The notes under the pieces were generated by a model, which saw nothing but the letters and a program-made list of their open reading frames with translations, was not told the origin of the DNA and did no database searches. A program made the position numbers and the translations under genes. Shown here piece by piece: positions 1 to 4,387 of a stretch of DNA of 5,504 bases. The DNA is from Desulfitobacterium sp. (GTDB lineage Bacteria > Bacillota > Desulfitobacteriia > Desulfitobacteriales > Desulfitobacteriaceae). The number at the start of each line of letters is the position of its first letter. Position 1 is the first letter of the stretch. The DNA lies in assembly GCA_012799495.1 (NCBI GenBank), contig JAAZLD010000147.1, forward strand, positions 1 through 5,504. Reading direction: 5' to 3'.

Positions 1-243
1 AAGAACAATAAAATCCGCTCCAGCTGCCTCAAGGCTTAAAGCTGCCCTTGCTAGTATTTCCCCAGCTTTTTCCCATTCATCATTTCTTTGGCAGATTTCG
101 ATTTCCTCAAAATCCACACTGTACAGAACACATTTTGCCGAGTGCAGACCACCTAGTCTCTCCTTCACTTCTTCATTTATAAGGCGGTAGTACTCCAATG
201 AGGACTCCCAACTCATTCCTCCGATTAAGCCAATTGTTTTCAT
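1..243 (-). CDS. Aspartate/glutamate racemase family protein, N-terminal part (runs off left edge)
   Basis: Reading the minus strand from an ATG at 243-241 gives 81 uninterrupted codons to the window edge. The protein begins MKTIGLIGGMSWESSLEYYR and continues with INEEVKERLGGLHSAKC, SVDFEEIEICQ and AGADFIVL. This is the N-terminal signature of the YgeA/RacX-type branch of the Asp/Glu racemase superfamily, cytosolic PLP-independent enzymes that interconvert L- and D-amino acids with two cysteines. In relatives the first catalytic cysteine (CTNTMH) follows directly after the last residue visible here, so neither catalytic cysteine can be checked. Family members are about 230 residues, so roughly a third is present. 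An alternative ATG lies one codon upstream (246-244); the downstream one matches the usual family N-terminus and has the better ribosome-binding-site spacing. Substrate is unknown. Family assignment is confident. Confidence 0.9.
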   Translation of the reverse strand, partial: MKTIGLIGGMSWESSLEYYRLINEEVKERLGGLHSAKCVLYSVDFEEIEICQRNDEWEKAGEILARAALSLEAAGADFIVL

Positions 244-251
244 CATATGTA

Positions 252-256
252 CCTCC
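252..256 (-). promoter_or_regulatory. Ribosome binding site of the racemase gene
   Basis: The minus strand reads GGAGG followed by 8 bases and ATG at 243-241, or by 5 bases and the in-frame ATG at 246-244. The 8-base spacing favours the downstream ATG. The motif directly 5' of it (minus strand TGGAGATTT, 265-257) is complementary to AAATCTCCA at 345-337, so this site could be partly masked in the transcript. Confidence 0.7.
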
Positions 257-300
257 AAATCTCCATCTAATTGCAACTTTCATATAACCATATAATCTGC

Positions 301-466
301 TTACCTATAACTTTCTCCAATAACCTTTATACCCCTTGGAGATTTTAACAATAAGGATATCTTGGCCCGGTCTTTGGCAAATAACGCTCGAATCTTAGCC
401 AGGAATATACTCTTGATGCTAATAACAATAGCGGCAAAAATGAAAGATAATAGTAACCTTCTCCAT
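301..466 (-). pseudogene. Small membrane-protein reading frame, apparently frameshifted
   Basis: On the minus strand a well-placed GGAGG and ATG (466-464, 8-base spacing) open a frame that ends after 15 codons (MEKVTIIFHFCRYCY). The +1 frame is open from 480 to a TAA at 303-301. It encodes a protein-like stretch: RRLLLSFIFAAIVISIKS, a hydrophobic helix flanked by basic residues, then a basic tail with ALFAKDRAKISLLLKSPRG and ending VIGESYR. That frame has no ATG, GTG or TTG before the hydrophobic segment. Removing one base between the ATG and the first stop, for example in the T5 run around 440, would join start and body into a protein of about 55 residues with one N-terminal membrane segment. 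I recognise no family. It could be a decayed gene, a sequencing error, or chance. It ends 57 bases before the racemase start on the same strand. Confidence 0.4.
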
Positions 467-485
467 CCTAATCTCCTCCCCTAGT

Positions 486-516
486 AGGCCCCTCGCAAAA
501 GGGGCTTTTCTCTTTT
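486..516 (+). terminator. Intrinsic terminator, plus strand, with no visible upstream gene
   Basis: GCCCCT (488-493) pairs with AGGGGC (500-505) around a 6-base loop, extended by a G·T and an A-T pair, and is followed on the plus strand by TTTTCTCTTTT (506-516). The minus-strand side lacks a T tract. No plus-strand gene precedes it in the window, so what it terminates is unclear. It may insulate the toxin-antitoxin operon or end a small RNA. On the minus strand the same hairpin lies just before the ribosome binding site of the small broken frame. Confidence 0.7.
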
Positions 517-563
517 CACAATAGATTCCCATAGGAAGTGTAGTTTCCGCAAAAGAGAGTTAT

Positions 564-599
564 TATCATAATTATGATATAATACCATTAGATATAATG
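564..599 (+). promoter_or_regulatory. Toxin-antitoxin promoter with two palindromic operators
   Basis: TATCATAATTATGATA (564-579) is a perfect 16-base palindrome. Its right end overlaps an extended -10 element, TGaTATAAT (575-583); no good -35 box is visible. A second inverted repeat, CATTA-GATA-TAATG (586-599), sits about where transcription would start. The two centres are 21 bases apart, about two helical turns. GATATAAT also occurs twice (576-583 and 591-598). Phd/YefM antitoxins commonly repress their own operon at paired palindromes, so this is inferred to be the autoregulatory site. Confidence 0.65.
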
Positions 600-601
600 A
601 T

Positions 602-610
602 AAGGTGGTG
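602..610 (+). promoter_or_regulatory. Ribosome binding site of the antitoxin gene
   Basis: AAGGTGGTG resembles AAGGAGGTG and lies 6 bases before ATG 617. It overlaps the GTG at 605 that would otherwise give a start four codons earlier, so it argues for ATG 617 as the real start. Confidence 0.7.
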
Positions 611-616
611 TGGTTT

Positions 617-886
617 ATGCCTGTAATAAAACCAATATCTGATTTAAGAAATAACTTTAACGAAATATCCGAAATTTGCCATAAGGAAGGTGAGCCTGTT
701 TTTATTACCAAAAATGGTCAAGGAGACCTGGTTGTAATGAGTATGGCTCTTTATGAAAAACAACAAGCTTTGCTAGATCTTTATCGGAAATTAGGGGAAG
801 CAGAAGCACAAAGTGCTTCAGGTATGCCAAGAGTTTCACATGAAGAACTTATGGGCAAGTTGAGGAATCGAGTCAATGAAAAATAA
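617..886 (+). CDS. Type II antitoxin, Phd/YefM family
   Basis: The 89-residue protein begins MPVIKPISDLRNNFNEI and has the Phd/YefM pattern: an N-terminal DNA-binding fold (about residues 1-50) with PVFITKNGQGDLVVMSMALYE near residues 27-47, then a helical, probably flexible C-terminal tail (about 50-89) that would bind and neutralise the toxin. Length is typical of the family. ATG 617 is chosen over an in-frame GTG at 605 because the ribosome binding site covers the GTG. The toxin gene overlaps its end by 11 bases, indicating one transcript and coupled translation. The palindromes upstream fit self-repression, strengthened by the toxin as in known family members. The family call is strong; exact relationship to named Phd, YefM or RelB proteins cannot be settled here. 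Confidence 0.9.
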   Translation: MPVIKPISDLRNNFNEISEICHKEGEPVFITKNGQGDLVVMSMALYEKQQALLDLYRKLGEAEAQSASGMPRVSHEELMGKLRNRVNEK

Positions 887-1187
887 GTTTCGAGTTGAGT
901 ATCTACCTATTGCTGAAAAAGATCTGACAGAAATCCTAGAGTATATCCTAATTGACAACCCGGCAGCCGCATTGAACTTCTTGGATGAAATTGATAAAGC
1001 CATATCGGAATTATCCTCTTTTCCTTATATGGGGAGTATTCCTAAGGACCAAAGGCTCATCCTTCTTAATTATAGGATGCTGATAGTAGAGAATTATTTA
1101 GTATTCTACGTTGTCCTTGAGGATGAAGAGGTGGTTGAAATCCGTAGAATTTTACACGGAAAAAGAAAGTACGACTTTTTAGTCTAA
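876..1187 (+). CDS. Type II toxin, RelE/ParE superfamily
   Basis: The 103-residue protein has the RelE/ParE layout. An N-terminal strand (FRVEYLPIAEKDL) is followed by two helices (about 13-48, including NPAAALNFLDEIDKAI). Then come FPYMGSIPKD (49-58), a strand pair LNYRMLIVENYLVFYVV (64-80) and the C-terminal VEIRRILHGKRKYDFL (87-102). The final RILHGKRKY block is characteristic of plasmid-stabilisation ParE-like toxins; Arg90, Arg91 and the HGKRKY residues are the likeliest active-site or target-contact positions. Family members either cut mRNA on the ribosome or poison DNA gyrase; which one applies cannot be told from sequence. The start ATG overlaps the antitoxin gene by 11 bases, and a GAGG at 862-865 could serve as its ribosome binding site. 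It appears intact, with no frameshift. No clear terminator follows in the 124 bases before the convergent membrane-protein gene. Confidence 0.9.
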   Translation: MKNKFRVEYLPIAEKDLTEILEYILIDNPAAALNFLDEIDKAISELSSFPYMGSIPKDQRLILLNYRMLIVENYLVFYVVLEDEEVVEIRRILHGKRKYDFLV

Positions 1188-1311
1188 CTATGAAAAACAA
1201 TAACGTTTGAGAATTTGCGCTGCACCATACCACTTTGCACTAGCTGGGTAGCGCCTATATATATTATCTGTACATAATTGCTTATCGTTCACTACAATAT
1301 TATCTACTTAG

Positions 1312-2277
1312 CTATTGAAAATCCTGCAACTGATATCTCTTTCCTTTGATCCCCTCTTCAATTACCAATTCCGCGTCATACAGGGCTTCTTTTATCTCTT
1401 GGAGTAGTTCTGGAGAAACTTTATCCACATTCCAAGGATCAATAATTTCATGAGGTTTGATGCGATAGCTGATGGTTAGAGTAAACACATTCCCTTCGGA
1501 GCTAAATCCGGATCCGTTTCTTACTCCTTCCTTCTCCATAGAAAAACTGTTTTCCGTCAGCTGAAAAAGCCTCTCCTTGGGTTCAATTCTTATTTTATCC
1601 TTTTCGAATAGGTATCCAGCATTTTTATCTCTAGGCCAGTTTTGAAAATTAAACTGATAATTAATCTCCTTTGGCGGCTCCTGTCCTTCCATTACCGTAT
1701 AATGCTCAGCATCCGACACATATCCTTGTACGGATATAAGCTTCAAGGGATGGATAATACCATTGAGCCCTATATAAAGAATCAGCACACCTCCTATAGC
1801 AAGGGCGAGTATTTTGGGTATTTTAGCTAGGATCTTAGACTTTTCCCAAAAAGGTTCCTCTTCCTGGACTTTGGTCAGTGAATTCAACAGAATATAACCA
1901 CCAGCTACCCCAGCCATGAATGTTCCCAAGGTTCCAAACCTAAAATACATAATACCCAAATGTTGGGACAGTTCATGTGATGGAATATATAAAAATAGAA
2001 CCCAGGAAAAACAAATCAAGAGAGCTGGCAGGCCAATGATCAATAATTTTAGCCAGTCATATTTGATGGCACCAGGCTTGCGCAGCTGGGTTATTACTTG
2101 GGGCAGAGCAAGATAGGCTCCCATAATCACTGAAAAGAGAGCGTTATAAAAAATGAAGGGCATATAATTGAAATCACTTTGGTAAGTAACCTTCAACATT
2201 TCAGAGTATCGAACCCCAAGATATATCAGTACGATTAGTCCTACTCCATATAGTAAATACATAGCAAGACGCTTCAT
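1312..2277 (-). CDS. Unrecognised membrane protein with five membrane segments and an external C-terminal domain
   Basis: The 321-residue protein has five hydrophobic helices at about 5-22, 40-60, 77-99, 114-133 and 154-176. The loops after helices 2 (QLRKPGAIKYDW) and 4 (KSKILAKIPK) and the N-terminus (MKR) are basic. The positive-inside rule therefore puts the N-terminus inside and the last 145 residues outside. That tail (about 177-321) is soluble, rich in charged residues, and contains EINYQFNFQNWP and a beta-like VFTLTISYRI near 264-273, then a helical end. There is no cleavable signal peptide and no motif I can tie to a family; a sensory, envelope or accessory membrane role is possible but not shown. 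The gene appears to be a single-gene unit, convergent with the toxin gene. ATG 2277 is preferred; an in-frame TTG lies one codon earlier at 2280. Confidence 0.8.
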   Translation of the reverse strand: MKRLAMYLLYGVGLIVLIYLGVRYSEMLKVTYQSDFNYMPFIFYNALFSVIMGAYLALPQVITQLRKPGAIKYDWLKLLIIGLPALLICFSWVLFLYIPSHELSQHLGIMYFRFGTLGTFMAGVAGGYILLNSLTKVQEEEPFWEKSKILAKIPKILALAIGGVLILYIGLNGIIHPLKLISVQGYVSDAEHYTVMEGQEPPKEINYQFNFQNWPRDKNAGYLFEKDKIRIEPKERLFQLTENSFSMEKEGVRNGSGFSSEGNVFTLTISYRIKPHEIIDPWNVDKVSPELLQEIKEALYDAELVIEEGIKGKRYQLQDFQ

Positions 2278-2286
2278 CAAAACAAA

Positions 2287-2294
2287 TCACCTCC
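2287..2294 (-). promoter_or_regulatory. Ribosome binding site of the membrane-protein gene
   Basis: The minus strand reads GGAGGTGA, an almost ideal Shine-Dalgarno match, 6 bases before TTG 2280 and 9 bases before ATG 2277. Spacing permits either start; ATG is favoured as the stronger codon. Confidence 0.75.
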
Positions 2295-2297
2295 ACT

Positions 2298-2438
2298 TTA
2301 TAAACGATACAATGGTTTCTTGAAATCACTCCCTTCTAAGACTTTTTCTGTTAAATCATAGTTTCGACAACATGTCACTATTCCTTCTAAATTCCTACCA
2401 TTGAAATAATTAGGTTGATTATGTGGAGGGCTTTTCAT
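2298..2438 (-). CDS. Doubtful 46-codon reading frame before the membrane-protein gene
   Basis: An ATG at 2438-2436 opens 46 codons ending in TAA at 2300-2298, three bases before the ribosome binding site of the membrane-protein gene. The product starts MKSPPHNQPNYF, has two adjacent cysteines near residues 23-24 and ends FKKPLYRL. No Shine-Dalgarno sequence precedes the ATG, and its start lies in a short tandem duplication. A frame of this length can arise by chance. It is recorded because its stop is placed suggestively close to the next gene; I recognise no family. Confidence 0.2.
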   Translation of the reverse strand: MKSPPHNQPNYFNGRNLEGIVTCCRNYDLTEKVLEGSDFKKPLYRL

Positions 2439-2454
2439 ATAAGCTTTTCATATA
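2430..2454. repeat. 12-base tandem direct repeat
   Basis: GCTTTTCATATA occurs at 2430-2441 and again at 2443-2454, a period of 13 bases. On the minus strand each copy carries ATGAAAAGC, so the duplication gives two ATGs in different frames; the left copy supplies the start of the doubtful 46-codon frame. It looks like a small local duplication. Confidence 0.8.
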
Positions 2455-2468
2455 TCCGAAAATATAAC

Positions 2469-2509
2469 AAGGGCTCGGTCATGGGTTACTATCCATTACC
2501 GAGCCTTTT
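2469..2509 (-). terminator. Strong hairpin terminator, probably minus strand, possibly bidirectional
   Basis: GGCTCGGT (2472-2479) pairs with ACCGAGCC (2498-2505). A C/T mismatch is followed by four more pairs, ATGG with CCAT, around a short loop, and outer AA/TT pairs extend the base of the stem. On the minus strand it is followed by TTGTTATATTTT, on the plus strand by TTTTGGCTTG. It lies about 33 bases past the stop of the minus-strand remnant at 2542-2700 and probably was that gene's terminator; it also shields the membrane-protein gene from read-through. Confidence 0.75.
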
Positions 2510-2541
2510 GGCTTGATAATCATCAGATTGGTTAGGGTCAC

Positions 2542-2700
2542 TCATTGGCAGAATTTCGAGTCAAACTCAAGAATAATATCCGAGAATGCTTTGATCAGTT
2601 CTTGTCTACTTTTTTCCCGTAGTGTCTTACTAATTTCCACTTGTATGGCATTAAAGCCATACATCAACGAATTCTTATTCTCTAATAGGAGTATTGTTTT
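2542..2700 (-). pseudogene. C-terminal remnant of an unrecognised gene
   Basis: The minus strand carries 52 open codons between a TGA at 2703-2701 and a TGA at 2544-2542. The product reads like a real protein end: KTILLLENKNSLMYGFNAI, then QVEISKTLREKSRQELIKAF and SDIILEFDSKFCQ. An ATG lies at the Met of SLMYGF, but no ribosome binding site is visible, and the protein-like pattern starts before that Met, so this looks like the surviving 3' end of a larger gene. A hairpin terminator follows its stop. I could not assign a family; NAIQVEISKTLR has a hydrolase-like look, but that is only an impression. The plus-strand frame covering 2513-2716 is its antisense shadow. Confidence 0.5.
2642..2663. 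repeat. 22-base inverted repeat inside the gene remnant
   Basis: TGTATGGC (2642-2649) and GCCATACA (2656-2663) are perfect 8-base arms around ATTAAA. It falls on the MYGFNAIQ codons of the minus-strand remnant, so it may simply reflect codon choice (ATG-TAT-GGC facing GCC-ATA-CA). Confidence 0.6.
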
Positions 2701-2780
2701 TCATCTTATCTTCTGACAAGAGTAAAAAGGAATTAAATGTCAAGTGGAGAACATATACTGTGTAAAATAAAAGGAAAAGT

Positions 2781-2834
2781 CCCCCACTCTGGTTTATTTG
2801 ATAGTTGGAAATGATGAGAGATAAGCCAAGGGGG
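2781..2834. repeat. Imperfect long inverted repeat, possible mobile-element end
   Basis: CCCCC (2781-2785) faces GGGGG (2830-2834), and inside it GGTTTAT (2791-2797) faces ATAAGCC (2821-2827) with one G·T pair, enclosing about 23 bases. No transposase lies beside it. TGTGTAAAATAAAAGG just before it (2759-2774) loosely recalls ends of some insertion sequences, but I cannot name one. It sits between two gene remnants in opposite orientations, which fits an insertion or deletion scar. Confidence 0.4.
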
Positions 2835-2851
2835 TTTATAAGTTATGGTAA

Positions 2852-3007
2852 CTACCACCACATATTAAGGAAATATCACGTAGTTATCTCAGGCATAGTG
2901 AATCTAATGTTTTTTGGTGGGTAAGAACTCCTAATGCTGAAGCATCTAAACAGCTCTTTATCAATTTTTATGATGGAGAAATCCTTTTTGATTATCAAAA
3001 AGAGTAA
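2852..3007 (+). pseudogene. C-terminal remnant with a WWVRTP motif (DUF6273-like pattern)
   Basis: The plus strand has 51 open codons between an in-frame TAA at 2849-2851 and a TAA at 3005-3007. The product contains EISRSYLRHSESNVFWWVRT and PNAEASKQLFINFYDGEILF, ending DYQKE. A tryptophan pair followed by an R-S/T-P motif and then a short strand with a DG turn resembles the end of DUF6273-type domains, where WWLRSP is typical; this is pattern memory only. There is no start codon with a ribosome binding site before the conserved part, so it is most likely the broken 3' end of a once longer gene. It converges on the FNOR gene. Confidence 0.45.
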
Positions 3008-3016
3008 TATTAGATA

Positions 3017-3037
3017 AGGGGTAGCTAGGCTACCCCT
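3017..3037 (-). terminator. Hairpin downstream of the cooS-FNOR unit
   Basis: GGGGTAGC (3018-3025) and GCTACCCC (3029-3036) form a perfect stem, plus an outer A-T pair, around the 3-base loop TAG. It lies about 36 bases past the FNOR stop. The minus-strand tail is AT-rich with scattered T residues, not a clean T tract, and the plus-strand side has none. It probably ends the cooS-FNOR transcript or stabilises its 3' end. Confidence 0.55.
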
Positions 3038-3049
3038 CCTCGTCAGAAT

Positions 3050-3098
3050 CCCATCAAAGGCTCAGCTTATCATCAGCAGTGCTTTATCCTTTGATGGG
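3050..3098. repeat. 11-base inverted repeat spanning the FNOR stop codon
   Basis: CCCATCAAAGG (3050-3060) and CCTTTGATGGG (3088-3098) are perfect arms separated by 27 bases that include the FNOR stop at 3073-3075. The right arm lies in the codons for the last residues, around HQRIK. In the minus-strand transcript it would form a stem directly before the hairpin at 3017-3037, giving two consecutive hairpins. Confidence 0.75.
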
Positions 3099-4368
3099 CA
3101 AGAGCCATATACCAGTCCCTTTTCCCTTGGCGAACACTATTTTGTAATTCCGGGGAAAGGGGTTTTTGGTTTTGGATTAAAGCTTTGAGGATACCCGCTC
3201 GTTTTGTATCTCCCAGTAAGACAAATCCTTTGAGGATATTCCCCTGCCAAACTAGATATTGATAAGAGGGGTTCCCAGCGGAGTTCAGCTTATCATACTC
3301 CTCAATATGCCAGGTAGTTGAGTCCCTTTGTTGGTCTATTTCACCTTGTGGATCTTGGGGTGGTTTAATTATTCCTACTGATATAATCCTCAGACCAAAG
3401 AAATCTACTGAATTCATCCCCATGGAACCTTCATAGGCTGTCTTTTTACCTGCCATATTCAAGGCGGCGATGCGACCTTGTTCTGTGGCGTTGGGCCAGA
3501 TGGCGTTGATCCGTGGGCACTCCCGCAGGTAGTCCCAGGCTTCCGCCACATCCCCTGCGGCATAGACATTAGGAAGGTTAGTCTCCATATATTCATTGAC
3601 TAGAATTCCCTGGCCTATTTTGAGGCCGGAATATCTAAAAGGCTCTACATTAGGCCGGACTCCTTTGCCAATGATCACTAAATCGGCTGCAAGAGTTTGG
3701 CCACTATTAAGCTCTACTCCCTCTACATGCTCTTGGCCCTTAATTGCTATGACATCAGAATTAAGGATGATCTTAATCCCCTGGTCTTGAAGATGTTTCT
3801 CCAATTTTTTAGCTGCTTGGGGGTTAAGCATTTGGGAAAGGATATAGCCTGAGGATACCACTACATGGACTTCCAGTCCCTGTTTCCTCAAGGCATAGGC
3901 AGATTTTAGACTGACTAATCCACCCCCGATAATTACAGCTTTTTTCCCAGGCTGAAGTAGGGCTTTGATGTTTTGGGCATCTTCCATATTACGCAGGGTA
4001 AAAACTTCCGGCAGGGTGGAGCCTGGAAGATCCAGTTTTACAGCAGAAGCACCGGTAGCAATAAGGCAGCGGTCATATTCGAAAACTTCCCCAGTATCTG
4101 TCCTAACCTTTTGCCCCTCTGGATCAAGTTCCGTGACCTTGCAGCCATAATGAATATCAAGGTTGAGCTTAGCTAATTCCTCAGGGGTACGGAGATAGAG
4201 CTCTTCTTCCTCGATATCCCCTGCTAAAAAGTAAGTGGTTAGACAACGGGAATAGGAAGGAAAAGGGTCTGCTGTAAGGATGGTTATTTTTCCTTTCGGA
4301 TCAGCTTTTCGCAGTTCTTCGGCTGCAAAGAGCCCTGCCGCACTGTTGCCGATAATACAGTAGTTCAT
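3073..4368 (-). CDS. CODH-associated FAD/NAD(P)-dependent oxidoreductase (FNOR)
   Basis: This 431-residue protein belongs to the two-dinucleotide-fold (pyridine nucleotide-disulphide oxidoreductase) family. The N-terminal FAD fold is CIIGNSAAGLFAAEEL (4-19), an atypical GxSAAG loop common in this subgroup. LIATGAS is at 102-108, the NAD(P) fold VIIGGGLVSLKSAYALRKQG at 145-164, and the second FAD motif VYAAGDVAE at 268-276. The C-terminal domain (about 320-431) carries GFVLLGDTKRAGIL (381-394). Cys42 in SYSRCLTTYF sits where NADH oxidases and CoA-disulphide reductases carry their redox cysteine. It starts 19 bases after the cooS stop, with GGAGGA (4380-4375) 6 bases before the ATG, so it is co-transcribed with cooS. 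The likely job is moving electrons between CooS and NAD(P), with a ferredoxin partner not seen here; a peroxide- or oxygen-scavenging role is an alternative. Confidence 0.88.
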   Translation of the reverse strand: MNYCIIGNSAAGLFAAEELRKADPKGKITILTADPFPSYSRCLTTYFLAGDIEEEELYLRTPEELAKLNLDIHYGCKVTELDPEGQKVRTDTGEVFEYDRCLIATGASAVKLDLPGSTLPEVFTLRNMEDAQNIKALLQPGKKAVIIGGGLVSLKSAYALRKQGLEVHVVVSSGYILSQMLNPQAAKKLEKHLQDQGIKIILNSDVIAIKGQEHVEGVELNSGQTLAADLVIIGKGVRPNVEPFRYSGLKIGQGILVNEYMETNLPNVYAAGDVAEAWDYLRECPRINAIWPNATEQGRIAALNMAGKKTAYEGSMGMNSVDFFGLRIISVGIIKPPQDPQGEIDQQRDSTTWHIEEYDKLNSAGNPSYQYLVWQGNILKGFVLLGDTKRAGILKALIQNQKPLSPELQNSVRQGKRDWYMALAHQRIKHC

Positions 4369-4374
4369 AAATAT

Positions 4375-4380
4375 TCCTCC
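4375..4380 (-). promoter_or_regulatory. Ribosome binding site of the FNOR gene
   Basis: GGAGGA on the minus strand lies 6 bases before ATG 4368 and within the 19-base gap after the cooS stop. This gives FNOR its own translation start within the shared transcript. Confidence 0.8.
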
Positions 4381-4387
4381 CCAGAGC

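Noticed and set aside
481..711. Minus-strand 76-codon frame across the antitoxin start
   Set aside because: It runs antisense to the antitoxin and its promoter and has no ribosome binding site or recognisable pattern.
1217..1254. Weak stem GCGCT/AGCGC between the convergent toxin and membrane-protein genes
   Set aside because: Only five pairs with a 28-base loop and no T tract on either side, so it is not supported as a terminator.
1642..2116. Plus-strand frames at 1642-1830 and 1916-2116
   Set aside because: Both lie antisense inside the membrane-protein gene, whose membrane pattern and ribosome binding site are convincing.
2296..2470. Promoter for the membrane-protein gene
   Set aside because: TATAAA at 2304-2299 is too close to the ribosome binding site and no well-spaced -35/-10 pair could be found.
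2513..2716. Plus-strand 67-codon frame
   Set aside because: It is antisense to the more protein-like minus-strand remnant at 2542-2700 and begins in the terminator flank without a ribosome binding site.
3596..4176. Plus-strand frames inside the FNOR gene (3596-3790, 3965-4150, 3973-4176)
   Set aside because: They are shadows of a full-length recognised oxidoreductase.
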